Positions 1 to 5,071 of a DNA stretch of 7,026 nucleotides are shown here, one piece after another (positions within the stretch are counted from its first letter, which is position 1; the number at the start of each line of letters is the position of its first letter). Source of the stretch: Actinomycetota bacterium (lineage in GTDB: Bacteria > Actinomycetota > Acidimicrobiia > Acidimicrobiales > AC-14); assembly GCA_020200615.1 (NCBI GenBank), contig JAIVIH010000108.1, forward strand, positions 1 to 7,026, written 5' to 3'. The translations under genes were made by a program, and so were the position numbers. The notes beneath the pieces were generated by a model. That model was not told where the DNA came from. It did no database searches and saw only the letters and a list, made by a program, of their open reading frames with translations.

Positions 1-114
1 CCGGTCACGGGTCTCCCGCCAGAGCTGGTGGGCGGCCCGGGCATCGGCCGATCGCCGGATCTCCCGGTAGAGGTCGCCCACGCTTCGGCGCCAGTCGAGG
101 AGGGTGAGGGACAC
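1..114 (-). CDS. DUF1684-like protein, N-terminal fragment (runs off left edge)
   Basis: Reading leftward from a GTG at 114-112, an open frame of exactly 38 codons reaches the window edge without a stop. It begins VSLTLLDWRRSVGDLYREIR and continues through AHQLWRETRDR. The pattern WRR-x4-LYxxIR followed by AHxLWRxxRD resembles the start of DUF1684 proteins, a conserved actinobacterial family of unknown biochemical role in which this stretch is followed by a hydrophobic beta-rich domain; only the opening is visible here, so the family call is tentative. There is no Shine-Dalgarno. Instead a TACACT hexamer lies 5 nt upstream of the GTG, which fits a leaderless start and supports the choice of 114. 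The gene is divergent from the DUF983 gene, with 36 nt between the start codons. The fragment is too short to say more about function. Confidence 0.6.
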   Translation of the reverse strand, partial: MSLTLLDWRRSVGDLYREIRRSADARAAHQLWRETRDR

Positions 115-125
115 GCCGGAGTGTA
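115..125 (-). promoter_or_regulatory. Leaderless -10 promoter element of the DUF1684-like gene
   Basis: On the minus strand TACACT (plus positions 120-125) matches the TANNNT actinobacterial -10 consensus and is followed by CCGGC and then the GTG start. A gap of 5 nt places transcription initiation at or next to the start codon. No good -35 box is visible. The nine bases TACACTCCG recur at 4435-4443 in front of the methyltransferase gene. Confidence 0.45.
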
Positions 126-150
126 TTTGGGGAGCACCCGGTACGGTCGC

Positions 151-567
151 ATGGCCATGACCGTCTCGCAGCCCGCTCGAGCCTCCCGGGGGCGCATGCT
201 GGCCCGCGGGCTCGTGCGACGCTGCGCGGTGTGCGGCGGCGGCGGCTTGTTCCTCACCTGGTTCCGCATGCGGGACCGGTGCCCCCGTTGCAGCTACAAG
301 TTCGAGCGCGAGGAGGGCTTCTTCCTGGGGGCCTACGTCCTCAACCTGGCCGTGACCGAGGGTCTGCTGATCCTGTTCGCCATCATCCCGTCGATCGTCA
401 TTTTCGCCGGCGACTCGGACGTCAGCATCGTCCCCCTCCTCATCAGCGGCCTCATCGCCGCTGTGGGTGGCCCCCTCGCCTTCTATCCCTTCTCCAAGAC
501 GCTGTGGGTGGCCATCGAGCTCAGCTTCCGCTCCGTCGACGCCGGAGAGCCCACGGACGACGTCTAG
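151..567 (+). CDS. DUF983 family zinc-ribbon membrane protein
   Basis: A 138-aa protein from ATG 151 (ATG 157 is an alternative). The open frame extends back to 28, but the extra 41 residues are low-complexity, lie opposite the divergent DUF1684-like gene and are unlikely to be translated. Two CxxC pairs, C25-x2-C28 and C44-x2-C47, form a probable zinc ribbon (RRCAVCGGGGLF and RCPRCSYKFEREEGFFLG). They are followed by two hydrophobic segments at about residues 59-86 and 91-113 and a short acidic tail. This order, zinc ribbon then the EEGFFLGAY junction then two membrane helices, is that of DUF983, a small inner-membrane family of unknown activity; some relatives lie near cytochrome oxidase genes, but none is visible here. 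No Shine-Dalgarno is apparent upstream of ATG 151, so the transcript may be leaderless. The gene converges on the yqgE-like gene across an 81-nt gap. Confidence 0.85.
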   Translation: MAMTVSQPARASRGRMLARGLVRRCAVCGGGGLFLTWFRMRDRCPRCSYKFEREEGFFLGAYVLNLAVTEGLLILFAIIPSIVIFAGDSDVSIVPLLISGLIAAVGGPLAFYPFSKTLWVAIELSFRSVDAGEPTDDV

Positions 568-581
568 CAGCCACCACCGGC

Positions 582-633
582 CGTTCTCGGGCCATCTAAC
601 GGGGCTCTGGCGCCTTTCAGTGACCCCAGAACG
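582..633. terminator. Imperfect inverted repeat between convergent genes, possible terminator
   Basis: CGTTCTCGGG (582-591) and CCCCAGAACG (624-633) are complementary at 9 of 10 positions around a 32-nt loop, in the 81-nt gap between the convergent DUF983 and YqgE-like genes. There is no T-tract on either side, so intrinsic termination is only a possibility; the location is the main support. Confidence 0.3.
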
Positions 634-648
634 GTGTGCGTAGGGGCG

Positions 649-1254
649 CTAGTTCATGGCCGGGTTGGGGGGGAAGTTGGCGAACATGGCCATGCGCCCG
701 CCCTGGCGCCGCAGCACCGTCTGCCACAGGGCGTCGGGGTCGGCCGAGAGGGCGTCGTCGGGATGAGCGTCGACCACGAACCACGCCCCCGCCTCGATCT
801 CCTCTTCGAGCTGGCCCTCGCCCCAGCCGGCGTAGCCGACGAACACCCGGATGGCCTGGAGAGCGGGTGACATCTCGTCCGGATCGAGGGACAGGTCGAC
901 CGTCCCGAGCAGGCCGAACAGGGGCTCGTAGCCCGCGACATCCCTCTCGTCCGAGTCGCCCGAGTGGCCCGGGCCGGTCACCTCGCCCACCTCGCCGGAC
1001 CAGCCCCGGCCCAGGCAGATGGCCGCTTCCGGTGACACCGGCCCGCCCAGGAACACCAAGGGGGGGTCGGCGGCCAGGCTGTGCCACCCGGGCAACGGCT
1101 GGGCCAGGGCGGTCTCGCTGGGCCGGTTGAGGACCACGCCCACGGCCCCGTCGTCAGCGTGCTCCAGCACGAGCACCACCGTGTGGTCGAAGTTGGGATC
1201 GCCCAGGGCGGGAGTCGCCACCAGCAGCCGCCCCTTCAACAACTCGGTCGTCAC
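649..1254 (-). CDS. YqgE/AlgH family protein (DUF179)
   Basis: A 201-aa protein from GTG 1254 to TAG 649. The N-terminus carries the family signature, GRLLVATPALGDPNFDHTVV followed by a VLNRPSE motif (about residues 7-45). Then come FLGGPVSPE, and near the end VFVGYAGWGEGQLEEEI with GAWFVVDAHPDDAL, all typical of DUF179; the length is normal for the family. The protein is cytoplasmic with a compact alpha/beta fold. The name AlgH comes from an alginate-regulation phenotype in Pseudomonas, and the molecular activity remains unknown. GTG 1254 is chosen because the frame upstream of it belongs to the preceding gene: the TGA of the 179-aa gene (1253-1251) overlaps this GTG as GTGA, implying translational coupling and co-transcription. 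There is no independent Shine-Dalgarno. It converges with the DUF983 gene. Confidence 0.92.
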   Translation of the reverse strand: MTTELLKGRLLVATPALGDPNFDHTVVLVLEHADDGAVGVVLNRPSETALAQPLPGWHSLAADPPLVFLGGPVSPEAAICLGRGWSGEVGEVTGPGHSGDSDERDVAGYEPLFGLLGTVDLSLDPDEMSPALQAIRVFVGYAGWGEGQLEEEIEAGAWFVVDAHPDDALSADPDALWQTVLRRQGGRMAMFANFPPNPAMN

Positions 1255-1790
1255 TGGTGCCCGGCTTGCTGGCCGAGGGTGGGCGGCCATCCAGGACGGA
1301 ACATCTGGTGGCCGTTGATGCTGGCCACCCGCCAGCCGTCGTCGGTGTGGAGCATGGCGAAGCGGCGGGTGAAGGCGGTGACCGTGGCCGGGACGGCATC
1401 GGCCTGCGCCCCCGGCTCTCCCGTCTCCACGAACGTCACCATTTCCCAGTCCAGGTCGAGCACCTCGGGAGCCTCCGAGACGCTCCACGTGCGGGGGGTG
1501 AACCCCTTCCAGATCGTCTGCCAGTGGGTGACGGTGTCCTGAGCGAACCGCTCCCAGAGGGCATGGGTCGACGGGCACTCGGCCAGCCCCCGCCCGATGG
1601 CGTCCCACTCGTGGTCAGACCCCGCCTCCAGATCGTGGCGGTGGTTCCACACCCAGTCCTGGGCGAGGACCAGCCTCAAGGTGGCGTCGGTGAGGGGCCA
1701 CGCCGCCGCCAGGTCGCGCCGCTCCATGACCGCCTCCACCCATTCCAGAGCGGCCGCCTGGGGCGTCCCCGGTTCGGTCTCCGGAGCCAT
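1251..1790 (-). CDS. Conserved hypothetical protein, 179 aa, possibly NTF2-like, coupled to yqgE-like gene
   Basis: A 179-aa soluble protein from ATG 1790 to TGA 1251. The open frame extends to 1853, but ATG 1790 (MAPETEPGTPQAAALEWVEA) begins the region that looks like protein and has a TACCCT hexamer 8 nt upstream. There is no signal peptide or membrane segment. An opening helix (AALEWVEAVMERRDLAAAWP), a Trp-rich middle (DWVWNHRHD, HWQTIWKGF) and alternating strands at the end (AFTRRFAMLHTDDGWRVASI) give the general layout of NTF2/SnoaL-like alpha+beta barrels. That is a fold-level impression, not a recognised family. Because its stop overlaps the start of the YqgE/AlgH gene, the two are almost certainly made together and may act in the same process. 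The sequence does not show which process. Confidence 0.75.
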   Translation of the reverse strand: MAPETEPGTPQAAALEWVEAVMERRDLAAAWPLTDATLRLVLAQDWVWNHRHDLEAGSDHEWDAIGRGLAECPSTHALWERFAQDTVTHWQTIWKGFTPRTWSVSEAPEVLDLDWEMVTFVETGEPGAQADAVPATVTAFTRRFAMLHTDDGWRVASINGHQMFRPGWPPTLGQQAGHQ

Positions 1791-1804
1791 GGCCAGCCAG
1801 GGTA
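1791..1804 (-). promoter_or_regulatory. Probable -10 element of the 1251-1790 / yqgE-like operon
   Basis: On the minus strand TACCCT (plus 1799-1804) matches TANNNT and is separated by 8 nt (GGCTGGCC) from ATG 1790. There is no Shine-Dalgarno, so a leaderless or near-leaderless transcript is likely. No convincing -35 was found. Confidence 0.35.
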
Positions 1805-1816
1805 GAGGCCCACCAA

Positions 1817-1836
1817 GGGGGTTGCGTGAAACCCCC
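1817..1836. promoter_or_regulatory. Perfect 7-bp inverted repeat between divergent genes, candidate operator
   Basis: GGGGGTT (1817-1823) and AACCCCC (1830-1836) are perfectly complementary around the 6-nt loop GCGTGA. The repeat sits between the divergent starts at 1790 (minus) and 1846/1882 (plus), just behind the putative minus-strand -10. The location fits an operator or a 5'-leader hairpin of the plus-strand gene; which one cannot be told from the sequence. Confidence 0.35.
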
Positions 1837-1870
1837 ACCGGGCGCATGCTCACTCCGTCGGCTCCTGACC

Positions 1871-1878
1871 AGGAGGTG
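1871..1878 (+). promoter_or_regulatory. Strong Shine-Dalgarno AGGAGGTG of the membrane protein gene
   Basis: AGGAGGTG is a full match to the 16S anti-Shine-Dalgarno. The AGGAGG core is 5 nt upstream of GTG 1882, which decides that start over ATG 1846, which has no ribosome site. Its first bases also form the right arm of a CTCCTG-AC-CAGGAG inverted repeat (1862-1875), which could mask the site in the mRNA. Confidence 0.5.
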
Positions 1879-1881
1879 GTG

Positions 1882-2526
1882 GTGGGCGCTCCATCCTTGG
1901 ACCGTCTGGCGGGCCCATGCGCAACGGCCGTCGGGCTCGGCGGACTCCTTTACGGCCTCCTGTTCGCGTGGATCGTGGCCGGCCCTCCCGGGTGGGTGCC
2001 GGAGGTGTGGTTCGCGCTGCTGATCCTGGGCGCGGTGACCAGCGTCCCGGTGGGCGTCGCCCTCTATCAGCGCTTGAGGAAGACCGATGAGGGACTCGCG
2101 CTCACCGCCCTCCTCCTGGGCCTCGGCGGTGCCTTCGGAGGCGCCGTCCACGGAGCCTTCAACCTCGCCAGCCAGGTGAACCCGGCATCGGTCGGCACCG
2201 GGGCCAGCCCCGATCCTGGCGGGATCTTCCGGTACGCGGTGGCGGGGATCGCCCTGATGCTGGTCGGGTGGCTGGTGATGGCGGGCCGCACCCTGCCCGC
2301 CCGGTGGGGCCAGCTCGCCCTGGCCAGCGGGGCCATCCTCGTCTTCATCTACGTCGGGCGGCTGTACGACTTCATCACGCCCGACGAGCGGGCCACCCTC
2401 ATCCCGCCCTTCCTGTACGGCCTGGTGTTGCATCCGGCCCTGTACCTGTGGCTGGGACGGTTGCTGCGGCCCAGGGCGCCCGTGCCGCCGGTGACCGAGC
2501 CGGCCAGCGCGGAGATGGCCGCCTGA
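1882..2526 (+). CDS. Six-helix integral membrane protein of unknown function
   Basis: About 214 aa from GTG 1882, preferred for its Shine-Dalgarno; ATG 1846 would add 12 residues. Six hydrophobic segments are visible. In order they begin near AVGLGGLLYGLLFAW, WFALLILGAVTSVPVGVALY, GLALTALLLGLGGAFGGAVH, RYAVAGIALMLVGWLVM, LALASGAILVFIYVGR and PPFLYGLVLHPALYLWLGRL. The first three are packed with Gly and Ala. A short basic loop (YQRLRKTDEG) separates helices 2 and 3, and a Pro-rich tail ends the protein. A loop of about 30 residues between helices 3 and 4 is polar and Gly/Ser/Pro-rich. The overall shape recalls DUF4386-type actinobacterial membrane proteins, but I cannot name a family with confidence. 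No catalytic or transport motif is apparent. It lies 22 nt upstream of the 101-aa HTH-like gene, which seems to have its own promoter. Confidence 0.75.
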   Translation: MGAPSLDRLAGPCATAVGLGGLLYGLLFAWIVAGPPGWVPEVWFALLILGAVTSVPVGVALYQRLRKTDEGLALTALLLGLGGAFGGAVHGAFNLASQVNPASVGTGASPDPGGIFRYAVAGIALMLVGWLVMAGRTLPARWGQLALASGAILVFIYVGRLYDFITPDERATLIPPFLYGLVLHPALYLWLGRLLRPRAPVPPVTEPASAEMAA

Positions 2527-2536
2527 TGCGACCGCC

Positions 2537-2548
2537 TACCATCCCGGG
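2537..2548 (+). promoter_or_regulatory. Leaderless -10 promoter element of the 101-aa gene
   Basis: TACCAT (2537-2542) matches TANNNT and ends 6 nt before ATG 2549 (spacer CCCGGG). No Shine-Dalgarno precedes the ATG. Although only 22 nt separate this gene from the upstream one, it is probably transcribed at least partly on its own. Confidence 0.4.
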
Positions 2549-2854
2549 ATGCCCGACGAGCCCCAGGCCGGTGTCCGCATCGACGGAGTCCCTGAAGACG
2601 TCGACCCCAACGACGAGGTCCTCGTCGCCCTCTACCGGCTGGTGGCCCAGTCCCGGGACGGGACGACGCCGGCCGCGTCCCGCGTCACCTCGGCCATCGC
2701 GGCCAAGACCTACCTCGAGCAACTGACGCGCCGGCTGGTGGTGGAGGCCCGGGAGGACGGCTCCACATGGGAGGACATCGGGCTCCTCTTCGGCACCAGC
2801 GCCAGGAACGCCCAGGCCCGCTTTGGCGATATCCGGGACTACGACCAGGCCTGA
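2549..2854 (+). CDS. Small protein with helix-turn-helix-like C-terminus, 101 aa
   Basis: A 101-aa acidic protein from ATG 2549 to TGA 2852-2854. It has an acidic N-terminus, a helical stretch at about residues 22-35 (DEVLVALYRLVAQSR), a second at about 46-68 (AIAAKTYLEQLTRRLVVEAR) and then STWEDIGLLFGTSARNAQAR at 72-91. The last segment has the W-x2-IG-x3-G-x3-x4-Q-x2-F spacing found in the helix-turn-helix of small actinobacterial DNA-binding proteins, with SARNAQARF as the likely recognition helix. DNA binding is inferred; no target is known, although the inverted repeats at 1817-1836 and 1862-1875 upstream of its neighbour are candidates. The gene follows the six-helix membrane protein closely and converges on the broken S9 peptidase gene, with its stop codon inside a shared hairpin. 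Confidence 0.75.
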   Translation: MPDEPQAGVRIDGVPEDVDPNDEVLVALYRLVAQSRDGTTPAASRVTSAIAAKTYLEQLTRRLVVEAREDGSTWEDIGLLFGTSARNAQARFGDIRDYDQA

Positions 2855-2875
2855 CCCGGTCGGTCGCGGGTCAGG
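2850..2875. terminator. Bidirectional hairpin containing both convergent stop codons
   Basis: CCTGACCCG (2850-2858) and CGGGTCAGG (2867-2875) form a perfect 9-bp GC-rich stem with an 8-nt loop, extendable outward by AGG/CCT pairing past a small bulge. The TGA of the 101-aa gene (2852-2854) is in the left arm and the complement of the TGA of the peptidase gene (2871-2873) is in the right arm. The symmetry lets one structure serve both transcripts. No U-tract follows on either side, so it may act as a 3'-end stabiliser or in factor-assisted termination. Confidence 0.55.
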
Positions 2876-4411
2876 AGGCCTCCTCCGGCTCGTAGCGGCC
2901 TCCGAGGTGCCGGGCCAGGAACTGCTCGGCGGCGGCGTAGAAGCGCAGCCGGTTCTCGGGCTTGGCGAACCCGTGGCCCTCGTCGGGGAACAGCAGGTAC
3001 TCATGGTCGATGCCCTTCTTCTTGAGTGCCTCCACGATCTGCTCCAGGTTGGACGGGCCCACGATGTCGACCGCGCAGCGGAAGAGGTCGGGGGTGAAGG
3101 TGGCCCCGATCAGGGCCGCGTAGCCGCCGTAGGACCCGCCGTAGATGGCCATCCGCTCGGGGTCGGCGTAACCCTGCTCGACGGCCCATCCCACGGCGTC
3201 GACCAGGTCGTCGTGCATGGCCGCCCCCCACTGGCGGTCCCCGGCGTTCACGAAAGCCTTGCCGTAGCCGGTGGAGCCCCGGTAGTTGACCTGGATGGAC
3301 AGGTAGCCGCGGTTGGCGAGCCACTGGGCTTCGGCGTCGTAGCCCCAGGCGTCCCTCACCCAGGGGCCGCCGTGCACGTTGAGGACCGCCGGGAGCCGGC
3401 TCCGGCCGAGACCGGGCGGGAACATGAGGTAGCCGTGGACCTCCATCCCGTCCCTGGCCGTCAAGGAGAAGGGTTCCATCTTGGCCAGGGGGTAGGACGA
3501 GAGGGCCGGCTGGTGCTCGAACAGGAAGGTCGTCGAGCGGCTCGAGCGCTCGTAGGCGTAGTAGCGGACGGGGCCGTCGTCGTTCATGTACGCCGCCAGC
3601 CACGTCCGGTTCTCGTCGTCCTCGCCGATCAGGGCCAGGTCACCCGGTTCCACCGCCTGGAGGGTGGCGAGGTCGTCGGCGATCTCGGGGTCGAGGACCT
3701 GGTAGTCAGCCCGGTCCCGCTGGAAGATGACCAGCTGCGGCTCGCGGGTGTCGGGGTGGAGGTGAGCGCCGGCCACGTCGTACCGACTTGGAGGAGCGGC
3801 CGCCACTCGTCGTCCAACGTGTCCCGCACCAGGATGACCAGGCCTCCGTCGGGCAGGGGCGCGAGGGCGCCCCGGGCCTGGAAGTTGGCGTCGATGACGA
3901 ACCCGACGAATCCCGGATTCTCGACCACCTTCTCGAGCTCTCCCGTGGCCAGGTCGAGGTGGTAGATGTCGTGAAGCTCGGGGTTGTCCCGGTTGAGCCC
4001 GACCAGGATTTCGTTGGGGAAGTGCTTGTCGATCCCCTCCACCCGAGCCTGCACGTCGTCGAAGGGCGTGAGGTCCCGGATCTCGTCGGTCTCGAGGTCG
4101 ACGGCGTAGAGGCGCCAGTTCTCGTCGCCGCCCTTGTCCTGGACGTAGAGGAGGTGACGGTTGTCGTGGGCCCAGAAGTACCCCCGAATCCCTCGGTCCC
4201 GGTCCCGGGTGACGGCCCGTGCCTGCCACGACCCGATCGGGGTCACCCAGACGTTCATGACCCCTTCGTCGGGCGCGATCCACGCCAGCCGGGTTCCGTC
4301 GGGCGAGATGCGGGGACTGATGCGCTCGGGGTTGCCGAACAGGACCTGGCGAGGGACGAGGGTGACGGGCTCCTCGGCGGGAGCGGTTGCGGCGGTGCTC
4401 ATGGCCGCCAT
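2871..4411 (-). pseudogene. S9-family serine peptidase (acyl-peptide hydrolase-like), frameshifted and internally deleted
   Basis: ATG 4411 (AGGTG 6 nt upstream; ATG 4402 possible) opens a beta-propeller N-terminal half: LVPRQVLFGNPERISPRISP, then YFWAHDNRHLLYVQDKGGDE and the NPGFVGFVID region, ending at DDEWRPLLQV. From about 3785 the protein continues one frame over at YDVAGAHLHPDTREPQLVIF and runs to TGA 2871. This half has VLNVHGGPW, the NYRGSTGYGK segment and the nucleophile elbow GGSYGGY (Ser codon 3132-3134), and ends with LFPDEGHGFAKPENRLRFY (catalytic His) and HLGGRYEP. Two defects are visible. The frame changes near 3782-3788, where relatives also have roughly 55-60 more residues. 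At SNLEQIVEALKKKG (about 3040-3050) roughly 65-70 residues are missing, including the GANDPR-type loop that carries the catalytic Asp. The visible halves total about 510 residues; restoring the two blocks gives about 635, normal for the family. As read, no active enzyme can be made. An assembly error is possible, but it would have to occur twice. The gene is divergent from the methyltransferase gene. Confidence 0.8.
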
Positions 4412-4434
4412 GCGTAGCACCTGTCGCCGGTCTC

Positions 4435-4447
4435 TACACTCCGCCAC
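4435..4447 (+). promoter_or_regulatory. Leaderless -10 promoter element of the methyltransferase gene
   Basis: TACACT (4435-4440) matches TANNNT and ends 7 nt before GTG 4448. No Shine-Dalgarno is present. TACACTCCG is identical to the element at 117-125 on the opposite strand. Confidence 0.5.
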
Positions 4448-5071
4448 GTGGCGGCCGACGACGACAATCGCTGGTTGAGGGAGGGCAAGGGCCGGGCCGG
4501 GACCTACGACGACCGGTGGGTGGAGATGGCGGCCCAGGGCGAGAACGTCCACGGCGAGGCCGACCTGGTGACGGCCTTCCACCCCCGGTCGGTGCTGGAT
4601 GCCGGCTGTGGCACGGGCCGGGTCGCGGTGGAGCTGGCCCGTCGGGCAGTCGACGTGGTGGGGGTGGACCTGGACGAGTCCATGCTCGACCGGGCCCGGG
4701 CCAAGGCCCCGGACGTCCCTTGGGTGACCGGGGACCTGGCCACGGTCGACCTGGGCCGGGCCTTCGACCTCGTCCTGCTGGCCGGCAACGTGATGATCTA
4801 CCTGACGCCGGGCACTGAGGCGGCGGTCGTGGCCAACCTCGCCCGCCACCTGCGGCCGTCACCCCGCTCAGGGGGCCGCTCGGGCCCGGGCGAAGGACCG
4901 GGCCACCTGGTCGCCGGTTTCCAGCTCCAGCCCGGCCGTCTCGACCTCGACACCTACGACGCCCACGCCGCGGCCGCGGGTCTGGTGCTGGCCGAACGAT
5001 GGGCGACGTGGGACCGGTTGCCGTACGGAGACGGCGACTACGCCGTCTCCGTACACAGGCCTGCCTTCTAG
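4448..5071 (+). CDS. Class I SAM-dependent methyltransferase
   Basis: A 207-aa protein from GTG 4448 to TAG 5071. The Rossmann-fold markers are in order: motif I VLDAGCGTGR (49-58, SAM-binding glycine loop), the acidic end of strand 2 VGVDLD (71-76), VTGDLATVDL (93-102, the Asp expected near the adenine) and FDLVLLAGNVMIYL (106-119, the strand 4 region). The C-terminal part, LVAGFQLQPGRLDLDTYDAH and ERWATWDRLPYGDGDYAVSV, is the pattern of small actinobacterial methyltransferases whose substrate is not known. One oddity: after RHLRP (133-137), where relatives normally have a short GG turn into the next strand, there is a Gly/Ser/Pro/Arg-rich stretch of about 14 residues (138-151). It looks like an in-frame insertion. 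The protein is cytoplasmic with no signal peptide. It is divergent from the broken peptidase gene, and its stop codon overlaps that of the lipoprotein gene. Confidence 0.88.
   Translation: MAADDDNRWLREGKGRAGTYDDRWVEMAAQGENVHGEADLVTAFHPRSVLDAGCGTGRVAVELARRAVDVVGVDLDESMLDRARAKAPDVPWVTGDLATVDLGRAFDLVLLAGNVMIYLTPGTEAAVVANLARHLRPSPRSGGRSGPGEGPGHLVAGFQLQPGRLDLDTYDAHAAAAGLVLAERWATWDRLPYGDGDYAVSVHRPAF

Noticed and set aside
28..150. N-terminal extension of the DUF983 reading frame
   Set aside because: The 41 extra residues resemble no part of the family, are low in hydrophobic content and lie opposite the start of a likely real divergent gene.
1255..1608. Extension of the YqgE frame upstream to 1608
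   Set aside because: This is the shadow of the coupled 179-aa gene in another frame. Family similarity begins right at GTG 1254.
3775..3795. Programmed ribosomal frameshift in the peptidase gene
   Set aside because: There is no slippery heptamer such as A AAA AAG, and a block of the propeller is missing at the same place, which a frameshift would not restore.
2823..3965. Long plus-strand open frame of 380 codons across the peptidase gene
   Set aside because: It is the antisense of the S9 gene; its composition (Val, Gly, Glu, His runs) is the usual shadow of a GC-rich gene and it shows no motif.
4412..4849. Upstream continuation of the peptidase N-terminal frame
   Set aside because: It runs through the divergent methyltransferase and its promoter. 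The ATG at 4411 with AGGTG before it starts the recognisable peptidase sequence.
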